Of a stretch of DNA of 14,056 bases, positions 6,301-13,167 are shown piece after piece (the stretch's first letter is position 1; the number at the start of each line of letters is the position of its first letter). The position numbers were made by a program, and so were the translations under genes. This stretch comes from CAYOLL01 sp964404765 [NCBI: uncultured Gemmatimonadota bacterium]. Lineage in GTDB: Bacteria; 4572-55. The notes under the pieces are model-generated. The model did not search any database and was not told the DNA's origin. It was given only the letters and a program-made list of their open reading frames with translations. The stretch covers positions 1-14,056 of the forward strand of contig CAYOLL010000157.1 of the NCBI GenBank assembly GCA_964404765.1, in the 5' to 3' direction.

Positions 6301-8786
6301 TGCACTGGTCAAACTCACCGCATTCCGCCGAGCTGACGGCAAAAGTGCAGACCCTTTTTAACTCGTTTATCCGCCATTGGACCGAGCCGCTGCGCAGCAC
6401 TTTAGACCCGCTTAAAGCCGCCTATCAAAAGGGTATTGAAACCGGCGATCTGGAATACGGCTGCATTGCCCTTCATGTCTACTGCTTTCACATGCTCTAT
6501 CTGGGCAAAGAATTAGCCGCCTTGCAGACCGAAATGACAATCATGAGCGGCGAACTCAAAAAATTCGGCCAGGTCAAAATCTACAGCGCCAACGAAATGT
6601 TCCGCCAAATGACCCAAAACCTGCAGGGACTGGCCAAAGATCCGCAAATATTGACCGGCGAATGTTTTGACGAACATAAAATGTTGCCGGTTTTTCAACA
6701 AACGCGCGACCGCAACGCTCTGGCGGCTTTTTATCTGCTAAAAGCACAATTGGCCTATCTGTTTACGGAATCTAAAGCCGCCGAAAATTGGATTATGCAG
6801 GCCGAAATCTACTGGGACGCTATTATGGGGTTGATTTTGGATGCGCAATTTCGTTTCTATCTGGCCATGATCCTGCTATCACTTTGCCGGGCGGCGTCCG
6901 ATGGCGATCAACGCCGCTATCGTCATAAAATAGCGGCCCAAATGCGTTATCTGGAGAAATGGGCCGGCCATAGCCCTGCCAACTTTTTACACCTGCTGTA
7001 CCTGGTCGAAGCGGAGTACGACCGCACTTTTGGGGATGATAAAAAAGCCATTGAGTTTTATGATCGGGCCATTGCGACTGCCCGCGAAAACGATTTTTTG
7101 AATGATGAAGCGCTGGCCTGCGAATGCGCCGCCAAATTTTATCTCAGCAAAAATCAAAAGAAAATCGCCGGGCTATATTTGGTAGACGCCCATTATAAAT
7201 ATCACAAATGGGGCGCAACGGCCAAAGTCAAAGATCTGGAAACACGCTATCCGGACATGCTGGCGTTTAAGCCGGCGCAAGGCGGCAGCCCATCTTTCTC
7301 ATCAACCACCACTTACAAAGGCGAGCATGACTATAGCTCATTGGATCTGGCCGTCGTCATCAAAGCATCGGAAACAATTTCCGGCGAAATCGTGCTGGAT
7401 CAACTGCTCAAAAAGCTGATGAACTTCGTGCTGGTCAATGCCGGAGCGCAACGCGGTTTTTTGGTGCTGGAAAATGACGGACGACTGGTCATCGAAGCGG
7501 AAGATTCGGTCGATCTGGGCGAGCCGATTGTTTTGAAATCGATCCCACTGGAATTAGACGAACGCCTGCCGCGTTCGATTGTCAACTATGCCGCCCGCAC
7601 CCGCGAAAATCTGGTCCTTAAAAATGCGGGGGAAGAGGATCGTTTTAAAAAAGATGCCTACATCATCGCCCATCAGCCCAAATCGGTTTTATGCATTCCG
7701 CTGGTTAATCGCAGCAAACTGATCGGCGTGGTTTACTTAGAAAATAATCTGACCACCGAAGCCTTTGCCTCCGAGCGGATCGAAGTGCTGAAGTTGTTGA
7801 CTTCGCAACTGGCCATTGCCATCGAAAATGCCCGGCTTTACGGCAGCCTGGTTCTGTCCAAGGCCAAGCTGGAGGATTACAGCCAAACGCTGGAGCAGAA
7901 AGTGGCCGAGCGCACCGCCGAGCTGCAACAAAAAAATGTGGAATTGGAGCAAACCCTGCAACAGTTGCAGTCTATGCAGGAAAAAATCGTCACCCAGCAA
8001 AAACTGGCCTCGCTGGGCCAAATGACCGCCGGCATCGCCCATGAAATCAAGAACCCGCTGAACTTTGTCACCAATTTTGCCGATTTATCCGTCGATCTCT
8101 ACAATGAATTGGCCGTGGAACTACAAGCGTATCAGGATAAAATCCCGGCCGACAAAATGCGCTTCATGCTGGCCACCATGGACGACCTGAAAGCTAACCT
8201 GGGCAAGATCAGCCAGCATGGCCGACGCGCCGACCAGATCGTCAAGGGCATGCTCCTCCACGCCCGTGGCAAATCCGACGCTGTGCGCGCAACCGATCTG
8301 AACGCGCTGGTGGATGAGTTTGTCAAGCTGGCTTATCACGGCTTTGACGCCAAAGGCGGGGCTTTTATTCCGGAGCTCAAATGTCAATACGACAAAAGCA
8401 TCGGCATGATCGACCTGACGCCGCAGGATATGAGCCGGGTCATCGTCAACATGATTAACAACAGTTGCTACTCGACCTGGGAAAAGAAGAAGCGGCTGGG
8501 CGACGACTATCAACCCTTGATTCAGATAACCACGCATAACCTGCGCGATAAGGTGGAAATTATTATTGAAGATAACGGGGAAGGCATTTCCGCCGAAAAT
8601 TTGCAGCGCATTTTCAATCCCTTCTTCACCACCAAGCCGGCCGGCGAAGGCACCGGCCTGGGCCTGTCCATCAGCTACGACCTCATTGTCAAAGGCCACG
8701 GCGGCGAGCTCAAAGCCGAGAGCCGGGTCGGCGAGTTCGCCCGCTTTATGATCGTTCTGCCGCAGAAGGCGAGTCCGGCCGGTTAA
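3336..8786 (+). CDS. Ser/Thr kinase - AAA ATPase - GAF - histidine kinase, trifunctional signalling protein
   Basis: This 1816-residue protein has the architecture of the large kinase-ATPase-histidine kinase proteins of cyanobacteria (HstK type) and other bacteria. The N-terminal Ser/Thr kinase (about 23-285) has the ATP-binding Lys K52, catalytic HKDIKPANI (D146, N151) and the GTLAYVSPEQTGR activation segment. The metal-binding motif is DFS (165-167) instead of DFG, and the Gly-rich loop is degenerate. A predicted-ATPase AAA module starts at Y318, with Walker A GPPGVGKT (347-354) and Walker B FLDDAQW (D477, D478). A long helical, probably TPR-like region fills about 620-1310. The GAF domain spans about 1354-1505, followed by a coiled coil. 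The histidine kinase has its phospho-acceptor in GIAHEIKNPLNF (H1569), then N1708, EDNGEGI (1745 on) and GEGTGLGL (1770 on). There is no receiver domain or membrane segment. The chosen ATG has no clear Shine-Dalgarno sequence, but it precedes the kinase fold by the usual short leader. Confidence 0.95.
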   Translation: MINTQVNSITEVTADIKQLLPEYAVLAKLHEGPRAIVYRARRLEDDLPVILKVQRAEYPTPADIARIKREYELARGLNFNGIVRAYNLLKFKNGYALVLEDFGGIALSEYLAEYPDGLDLEVFLKIAIQLAVTLVHIHKENVIHKDIKPANIIIEAHSLTIKLTDFSNTVLLSAESQGFRNMNQMEGTLAYVSPEQTGRTNRFLDYRTDFYSLGITFYQLLTGHLPFHIEDPLELIHAHIARTPPPPREINSRVPPVISNLVMKLIAKTAESRYQSAVGLKIDLETCLLQLQTADTIVDFPLGQKDVSDKFRLPQKLYGRDKEIAMLHQTLQSVIQIGASSVIFVSGPPGVGKTLLCQEISTQVALYSGFFIAGKCEEMQQHVPYYALIQAFKELVELLLTESQSHLDRWRDDLHTALGWNAQLLAEVIPNLKLIIGEPQEWRGVMSPESENRLLLAFRNFIRLLARPEHPLVIFLDDAQWIDAATLKLIKHVLAEMAVPHLTLLLGYRIDNADESKLWPTINALRAVQAEVHHLKLDNFGQDEITAIISDTLACAPDAGKLLAELIFQKTEGNPFFVTQFLKSLYDDKLLTFDFDRGVWRWDLAEIERYGITDNIGELMARKIGQLGEDTQQALKLAACVGLEFDLDVVAMLHGRPKMLTAVDLWDALWEGLIVAEDTFEFAELETDSASGRSRIFRFLHQRVQQAAYSLLSDSQKKAAHLKIGRFIQHHTAADHLEERIFDLASHLNLCVDILTDNAERLELVQFNIIAGKKARNAAAYDAAFIYFSNGIGLLAANSWEKHYSLTLDLFNEAAQTAYLCADFATMDTLATVVLSKARTLLDKVRMYEIRIQCHMAQLNMDQAIRTAIKVLKMLGIFIPPRLNRLTVLLGVLHLTIIRHGRKIKEMDRLPLMTNEKLLAGMRILMHACSAAYFVDPHTFAIFALKMMILTLRYGNSPISAFVYTSYGLILSSGLGNLDAGYKFGHLGLHWSNSPHSAELTAKVQTLFNSFIRHWTEPLRSTLDPLKAAYQKGIETGDLEYGCIALHVYCFHMLYLGKELAALQTEMTIMSGELKKFGQVKIYSANEMFRQMTQNLQGLAKDPQILTGECFDEHKMLPVFQQTRDRNALAAFYLLKAQLAYLFTESKAAENWIMQAEIYWDAIMGLILDAQFRFYLAMILLSLCRAASDGDQRRYRHKIAAQMRYLEKWAGHSPANFLHLLYLVEAEYDRTFGDDKKAIEFYDRAIATARENDFLNDEALACECAAKFYLSKNQKKIAGLYLVDAHYKYHKWGATAKVKDLETRYPDMLAFKPAQGGSPSFSSTTTYKGEHDYSSLDLAVVIKASETISGEIVLDQLLKKLMNFVLVNAGAQRGFLVLENDGRLVIEAEDSVDLGEPIVLKSIPLELDERLPRSIVNYAARTRENLVLKNAGEEDRFKKDAYIIAHQPKSVLCIPLVNRSKLIGVVYLENNLTTEAFASERIEVLKLLTSQLAIAIENARLYGSLVLSKAKLEDYSQTLEQKVAERTAELQQKNVELEQTLQQLQSMQEKIVTQQKLASLGQMTAGIAHEIKNPLNFVTNFADLSVDLYNELAVELQAYQDKIPADKMRFMLATMDDLKANLGKISQHGRRADQIVKGMLLHARGKSDAVRATDLNALVDEFVKLAYHGFDAKGGAFIPELKCQYDKSIGMIDLTPQDMSRVIVNMINNSCYSTWEKKKRLGDDYQPLIQITTHNLRDKVEIIIEDNGEGISAENLQRIFNPFFTTKPAGEGTGLGLSISYDLIVKGHGGELKAESRVGEFARFMIVLPQKASPAG

Positions 8787-8865
8787 TCAAAAGCTTCTAC
8801 GGGTAATTCCGGCGCTTGGAGTACTTGTCCCTGGACGCGGGCTGAATAGTTTACCGCTCATGATT

Positions 8866-9753
8866 TTAAACTTCGTTTTTCCCCCCCGAAGCCTGCAACG
8901 CAATGCCGCTTACTATAAATCCCAAACCGACAATGGATGATGGCAAAATCCGCTCGCCGACAATCAGCGCGATGAAAATCAGGGAAATAAACGGGGCCAG
9001 ATAGGCCAGATTGGCGACACGGGCGCTGTTGGTCGAATGCTGCAGAGCATACAACCAGGTCACAAAGGTAATGCCCATCTCAAACAAACCGATATAGGCC
9101 ACCAGCCCGAATTCGTACGCCGACAGCCCGACAATGTTGTGCGTCCAGCCGGCCAGCAAGCCGATATAGACCAGGCCGAAACAGAAATTAAGCGCCAGTT
9201 TAATGACCGAATCCCGCCGATCCTTCAGGTTAAGAATCCAGTAAATTGCCCAAAAGATAGAACTGATCAGCGCCAGAAACGAGCCGAACGGGTTGGAAAA
9301 CTGTATGGCCGCAAAGTTGCCTTTCAGCGAAATGATCACCACGCCGCAGAAGCTGATAAAAATGGCAATGACTGCCCGCGGACTCAGGCGGTGCTTGAAT
9401 ACCGCCGCCGACAACAGCGACAGCACGATGGGCCAGGTCCAGTTAAGCGGCTGCGCTTCCTGCGCCGGCAGCAGCGCATAAGCCTTGAAGAGAATCAGAT
9501 AATAAACAAACGGATTAAACAAGCCCATCACGGCCGAGTGGAGTAAATCCCGGCGGGTCTGGTCAAAAAAAAGGCGGGTTTTGCGTTGCCCGATAACGAC
9601 GGCCAGCAATGTTACGGTGGAGGTTAGTGTCGCGTAAAAAAGCACCGGCAGAACATCGACACGCGCCAGGGCCAGCTTAAAAGCCGAGGCCACTGTCGAC
9701 CAGAGCAGGACACTGATTCCGGCAAATAGGTATGCTTTGGATTGTTGGGTCAT
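8866..9753 (-). CDS. EamA/DMT-family inner-membrane transporter
   Basis: This 295-residue hydrophobic protein has about ten predicted membrane helices in two repeats (roughly 7-145 and 152-288), the standard length and organisation of 10-TM drug/metabolite transporters. The first helix begins YLFAGISVLLWSTVASAFKL. The second repeat ends with the family-typical VGERILPSSIVGLGFIVSGI. Members export or exchange small metabolites such as amino acids or nucleosides; the substrate cannot be told from sequence. The ATG lies 3 bp after the TAG of the upstream histidine kinase gene, with a GGAAAA-like ribosome site inside that gene's last codons. This implies cotranscription and probably translational coupling. 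The 3' end contains a run of seven C (plus strand) near the stop, but the frame is intact there. It converges on the large kinase gene. Confidence 0.93.
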   Translation of the reverse strand: MTQQSKAYLFAGISVLLWSTVASAFKLALARVDVLPVLFYATLTSTVTLLAVVIGQRKTRLFFDQTRRDLLHSAVMGLFNPFVYYLILFKAYALLPAQEAQPLNWTWPIVLSLLSAAVFKHRLSPRAVIAIFISFCGVVIISLKGNFAAIQFSNPFGSFLALISSIFWAIYWILNLKDRRDSVIKLALNFCFGLVYIGLLAGWTHNIVGLSAYEFGLVAYIGLFEMGITFVTWLYALQHSTNSARVANLAYLAPFISLIFIALIVGERILPSSIVGLGFIVSGIALQASGGKNEV

Positions 9754-9756
9754 GGG

Positions 9757-10920
9757 CTATTTTCCGGCTGCCGGCAGGGTGATGATACAAGTGGTGCCTT
9801 CGCCCAATTTGCTCTCCAAAAGAATTTTACCCTTGTGAAATTCGATGACGTGGCGGGCAATCGACAGGCCAAGGCCAAGCCCGTCCTGATTGCGGTGCAT
9901 GTGTTCCTGAACCTGATAAAAGCTGTTGAAAACACGTTCGATTTCCGCCGCCGGAATGCCCACGCCATTGTCGGCAATCCGAATTTCGAATGTTGGCCCG
10001 GTTGCCATAATTTTAATCCAAACATTGCCGTCCCGGTTGCCGAACACCACCGCATTCTGGACAATATGCTGGAAAGCCTGTAGCAGCATCGAGGCGCTGC
10101 CCATCACCCATGCGTCATTACTTTGATTTTCAAATTCAATCCGGATGTTTTTGTTTTCGCACAGTTCTGCCAAATTTTGGAAAACTTGCTCAAAAACGCT
10201 GTCGAGCAGAATTAAATCGCTCTGCGAATCCAGTCCAACACTTTGCAACTGCGCAAATTGCAGCAATTCGTTGACAACATTGTGCATCTGTTGGCCAAAT
10301 TGTAAAATGGTATTGAGATACTCGCTTTCCTGAGGACTCAAGTGCCGGCCGACCTTGACATTTAGCAGCTCGGCAAAGCCAATAATGCCGGTCAATGGTG
10401 TTTTAAGCTCGTGCGATAAAATCGACAAAAACTCATATTTTAAATTTTCGGCGCGCTTTTGAGCGGTAACATCATGAATCACACAGACAAAGCCCTCGTC
10501 ACACGAAATCCGGGCCGCCGAAATGTGCAGGGCCCGCTCCAGAGGCGTCGTAAGCATGACTTCAAATTCGCAAATAGGATTGCCTTCGCCTAATCGGGTT
10601 TGTAAACCGGCCAAAACGTCGCGCAACTGCGGAATTTCGGCCAAAGATTTGCCAACAATCTCGTCGTGCTTCCGCTCCAGCAAATGGCAAATGACCGGAT
10701 TGGCATCAATAATCTCCAATTGCGCATTCGTAGCCAGAACACCATCGGAGATACTGTCGATAATGATGCGCGTTCGTTGGGCTACCGCCTCCATTTCTTC
10801 CCGCCGGCTTTTTTCGGCCTGGTAGATATGAATGAGCTCTTCGATATTGCTGAGTGTTTGCTTAAAAGCAAACGACTTCTGCTCTAAAATTCGTTTCCGG
10901 GCTTCCATAATTTCTCCCAT
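9757..10920 (-). CDS. Cytoplasmic PAS-domain sensor histidine kinase
   Basis: The frame can be read from an ATG at 11013 (418 residues), but I place the start at 10920 (387 residues), where a GAGGG ribosome site lies 4 nt upstream. Another ATG at 10908 with GGGAG 5 nt upstream is equally possible. In numbering from 11013: a helical or coiled N-terminus (about 36-80), a PAS domain (about 81-190, DSISDGVLATNAQLEIIDANP), HisKA with FLSILSHELKTPLTG (H201), and HATPase_c with N320, IADNGVGI (D348) and GLGLGLSIARHVIE. All residues needed for autophosphorylation are present. There is no membrane segment, so it senses a cytoplasmic signal or a partner. No response regulator is adjacent, making it an orphan kinase here. 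It is cotranscribed with the EamA transporter, whose activity or expression it might affect; that is inference. Confidence 0.93.
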   Translation of the reverse strand: MGEIMEARKRILEQKSFAFKQTLSNIEELIHIYQAEKSRREEMEAVAQRTRIIIDSISDGVLATNAQLEIIDANPVICHLLERKHDEIVGKSLAEIPQLRDVLAGLQTRLGEGNPICEFEVMLTTPLERALHISAARISCDEGFVCVIHDVTAQKRAENLKYEFLSILSHELKTPLTGIIGFAELLNVKVGRHLSPQESEYLNTILQFGQQMHNVVNELLQFAQLQSVGLDSQSDLILLDSVFEQVFQNLAELCENKNIRIEFENQSNDAWVMGSASMLLQAFQHIVQNAVVFGNRDGNVWIKIMATGPTFEIRIADNGVGIPAAEIERVFNSFYQVQEHMHRNQDGLGLGLSIARHVIEFHKGKILLESKLGEGTTCIITLPAAGK

Positions 10921-10924
10921 TTTT

Positions 10925-10935
10925 CCCTCATTATA
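10925..10935 (-). promoter_or_regulatory. Ribosome binding site and TATAAT box at the histidine kinase start
   Basis: On the minus strand, GAGGG (10929-10925) precedes the ATG at 10920 by 4 nt, supporting the shorter start over the one at 11013. Directly upstream is a perfect TATAAT (10935-10930). If this is a real -10 element, transcription would begin near 10923 and translation would more likely use the ATG at 10908, which has GGGAG at 10918-10914. No good -35 hexamer is visible at the right distance. Confidence 0.4.
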
Positions 10936-11084
10936 CGACATATCGGTGCGTCGTCTGCTTGTATCCCGCAAAAAGCTTGCCGTAAAGATTGGGGGAACGA
11001 AATGATAAGGCAAGATGATACTGCGACGGCCCGCTTTTGCTATGCAGGTTGCCTTGCTAACTTGCTAACAAGCCTGAATTATTC

Positions 11085-11215
11085 ACCACGAAATACACAA
11101 AATACACGAAAGGTTTCTGAATTAAAGAGTTGCCTAGCTCGGACAGGCACGGTTCAAAATTTTGGCGTCACACTCTGTAATCCTTTATTTTCGAGTATTT
11201 CGAGTATTTCGCGGT
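11085..11215. repeat. Imperfect 27-bp inverted repeat with TACACGAAA-type words
   Basis: The arms at 11085-11111 and 11189-11215 are complementary at 23 of 27 positions, with a 77-nt spacer. Each arm is itself a short tandem of CGAAATAC-like 9-bp words. The spacer shows no open frame of note. The element sits immediately left of the MITE-like element and has no gene in it. Confidence 0.65.
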
Positions 11216-11227
11216 TATTTCATGAAT

Positions 11228-11491
11228 AGACATCTTTCCAATTAAATTTGAAAGTCATCTATGCTTTTTTTTGCCCCGTAGGGGCAAGCCGTTTGTAGAA
11301 AATACGCAAAAACATAGCTGTGATGAGCCCCATCGGGGCGACCCGTGAAGTATGACCGGTGTCGTCGCGGTTAAACGGACCGCCCCGATGGGGCTATCCA
11401 CCGGGTTCGGTTGGTTCGCTTTTCTACAAACGGACCGCCCCGATGGGGCTAAAAGCCGCGTGGCAGCCGGATTTATTTTGGAAAGATGTCT
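11228..11491. mobile_element. MITE-like element, 264 bp, with 14-bp terminal inverted repeats
   Basis: AGACATCTTTCCAA at 11228-11241 and its exact complement TTGGAAAGATGTCT at 11478-11491 bound the element. The trinucleotide AAT flanks both ends (11225-11227 and 11492-11494) and may be a target duplication, though three bases are weak evidence. Inside, a second inverted pair is visible: CCGTTTGTAGAAAA at 11289-11302 and its complement at 11420-11433, each next to a GCCCC-N3-GGGGC palindrome. There is no coding capacity, so movement would need a transposase supplied elsewhere. A truncated, inverted copy of the left end lies at 1-54. Confidence 0.6.
11273..11449. repeat. Four REP-type GCCCC-N3-GGGGC palindromes
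   Basis: Thirteen-base palindromes lie at 11273-11285 (GTA centre), 11327-11339 (ATC centre; the complement of GAT), 11382-11394 and 11437-11449 (both GAT centre). The last two share a 24-bp direct repeat (11373-11396 and 11428-11451). All lie inside the MITE-like element. They could form stable stem-loops in RNA, or act as REP sites recognised by a RAYT-type transposase; no such gene is in the window. Confidence 0.75.
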
Positions 11492-11507
11492 AATAATTCA
11501 GTGACCG

Positions 11508-11523
11508 AGACCCTGCGGGGTCT
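11508..11523. repeat. Short hairpin AGACCC-TGCG-GGGTCT
   Basis: A perfect 6-bp stem with a four-base loop. It is followed by AATT on the plus strand without a T-tract, so it is more likely another small intergenic palindrome than a terminator. It lies just right of the MITE-like element. Confidence 0.5.
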
Positions 11524-11555
11524 AATTGTATACAAGAAACGTCCGAGATCCGCGA

Positions 11556-11624
11556 TGTCATGCTGAAAGCATCTTTTCGCAAAGTTCATCGCAAGTTGAT
11601 AAAAAAGATTCTTTCAGAATGATA
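11556..11624. repeat. 22-bp imperfect inverted repeat, TGTCATTCTGAAAGAATC type
   Basis: The arms at 11556-11577 and 11603-11624 pair at 19 of 22 positions, with a 25-nt loop. The core words CTGAAAGCATC and CTGAAAGAATC are themselves partly palindromic around GAAAG. No gene is present. It belongs to the same repeat-rich stretch (10921-11799), in which I see no credible coding region. Confidence 0.65.
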
Positions 11625-11712
11625 TTTGGCGAGTTTCTTGTGAAGCTAACATCCAACGCAGCAAATTACCGCCAAATCCTCCGCTTGTCAACCCGCTTTT
11701 GCGCATTAAACG

Positions 11713-11745
11713 AAAAAGCCCGCCAGTGAGACAACCGGCGGGTTT
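11713..11745 (-). terminator. Rho-independent terminator of the PLP decarboxylase gene
   Basis: On the minus strand, CCCGCC (11742-11737) pairs with GGCGGG (11724-11719) around a 12-nt loop, followed by C and TTTTT (11717-11713). Flanking A and T residues can extend the stem. It lies about 55 bp downstream of the stop codon of the decarboxylase gene (11800-13092), in the right orientation to end its transcript. Confidence 0.8.
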
Positions 11746-11799
11746 GCAAAAGAAAGCGATCTGTGTCCCTAATTTCCGGGCTACATTTTGCGCCATGTC

Positions 11800-13092
11800 T
11801 TACATCCAAAAGTTTAAAACGTCGTCAATCGTTTCGCGCTCTTTTAAAATCGAAAATTCGGGCAAACCGTTCCCGCCTTCATAACCAATGACACGCGGAA
11901 CCTGACGGCTGTTATAGCGCGACCACATGCCGAGCGTATAAGCGCCGGTATCGTGAATCGCCAAAAAATCCCCGGCGCAGACCTCGGGCAGTTCGACCCG
12001 TCGGGCGATCATATCGCCGGAAAAACATAACGGTCCGGCAATGGCATAGGGCGCAACGCTTCCGGCTTTAAGCCGGCCGGCGGCGTCCAAAACGGTTAAA
12101 TCGTGATGCCAATCCTTGGGTTGATAGCAGCGGCGCAGCAATAAATCCGCGCCGACATGAATGATGATGGTGGACAATTCCGCGGCAGGCTTAACATACT
12201 CCACACGAGAGACGGTCCAGCCGCAGTTGGCCTGAAGGTAACGCCCAAACTCGGTTAGCAGCCGAAAGTGGCCCGAAAATAGTTCCGGGCAGCTTCCGGC
12301 CAAATCTGCGGCATAATCCGCCATGGTGTAGTCGGTATCCGTTGCCCGATAGGCTACCGGCAAACCGCCGCCGATATCGAAATGATTGATTTGCGGATAT
12401 CCGGCCTGCCGATTGACTTCCAAAGCAAATTCATAGACCAGGCCAATGCCTTTAATCAGCAGTTCCGGGCTGCAGCCCTGCGAGCCGATGTGAACATGAA
12501 GACCGCGCAGCCAGGAGTAGCGGGCAAATGCCGCCAGTAATTCCGGACGGTATGGCTTAAGCGGAATGCCAAATTTGGAATATTCTCCGGCCACACTGGT
12601 CATGGCAATCCGACCCAGGCCGATTTGCGGGTTAAGCCGAATCCCTATGCAACTGTTACTGGCGACAGTTTCGCGTAAGGTTGCAACGCGGGCCAGTTCA
12701 GCCAAATTATCGACATTCAGGTAGATGCCTTTTTCTAAGGCAAAGCAAATTTCGGCAGGTGTCTTACATGGGGAATCGAAGACGATGTGAGCGGGCGCGA
12801 AACCGGCGCGCAATGCCAAATGCATTTCGGGCAGGGAAGCGGCTTCGGCTCCGGCGTTCCAATCGGCGAATCGATTGAGGATACGTAAAAGGGGGTTAGC
12901 CTTAATGGCAACGGCGTGGAGTGTACCGGTTGGGAAAGATTTTTTGAGCGCGTCAAAGCGGGCTTTTAGACGTGTCAGGTCATAAAAAATAACCGCCGAA
13001 TGCGGCTCGTCCATCAAACCGGCTTGACAAGCGCTTTGAAAAACAGCGGCCATTTCGCTCGAAGTTATCCGTGACAAGGATGCGCTCTGCAT
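11800..13092 (-). CDS. PLP-dependent fold-type III decarboxylase, LysA-like
   Basis: This 430-residue enzyme belongs to the diaminopimelate/ornithine decarboxylase superfamily. The N-terminal TIM barrel has the PLP-binding lysine in HAVAIKANP (K64), then HVHIGSQ (199-205), the phosphate-binding GGGLP (241-245) and TEFGRY (280-285) where classical LysA has EPGR. The C-terminal beta domain has CFSGD (356-360), supplying the catalytic Cys-x-x-x-Asp region, and DTGAYTLGMWSRYNSR (381-396) with the PLP-contacting Tyr. The length is normal for the family. These differences from standard LysA motifs indicate a separate subfamily, so the substrate (meso-diaminopimelate or another amino acid) should not be assumed. 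The ATG is supported by AGGA 7 nt upstream on the minus strand. It is divergent from the PhzF-like gene with 75 bp between starts, and ends at a clear terminator. Confidence 0.9.
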   Translation of the reverse strand: MQSASLSRITSSEMAAVFQSACQAGLMDEPHSAVIFYDLTRLKARFDALKKSFPTGTLHAVAIKANPLLRILNRFADWNAGAEAASLPEMHLALRAGFAPAHIVFDSPCKTPAEICFALEKGIYLNVDNLAELARVATLRETVASNSCIGIRLNPQIGLGRIAMTSVAGEYSKFGIPLKPYRPELLAAFARYSWLRGLHVHIGSQGCSPELLIKGIGLVYEFALEVNRQAGYPQINHFDIGGGLPVAYRATDTDYTMADYAADLAGSCPELFSGHFRLLTEFGRYLQANCGWTVSRVEYVKPAAELSTIIIHVGADLLLRRCYQPKDWHHDLTVLDAAGRLKAGSVAPYAIAGPLCFSGDMIARRVELPEVCAGDFLAIHDTGAYTLGMWSRYNSRQVPRVIGYEGGNGLPEFSILKERETIDDVLNFWM

Positions 13093-13167
13093 TTATATTT
13101 CCTGTGTGATGCAAAAAAGTAACCACCATAACGTCACCAAAACACAACGAATCACTACGAGGCCTAC

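Noticed and set aside
8121-8699. 192-codon minus-strand frame
   Set aside because: It lies wholly antisense to the conserved histidine kinase domain of the large plus-strand gene, so it is a frame shadow.
8871-8890. Frameshift at the run of C near the end of the EamA gene
   Set aside because: The frame continues through the run to a normal C-terminus and stop, with standard family length.
9037-9546. 169-codon plus-strand frame
   Set aside because: It is antisense to the EamA transporter gene, whose membrane-protein pattern is clear.
11002-11796. Small frames in the repeat-rich stretch (for example 11002-11229, 11526-11729 and 11614-11796)
   Set aside because: They run through inverted repeats or the terminator hairpin and give no protein-like sequence.
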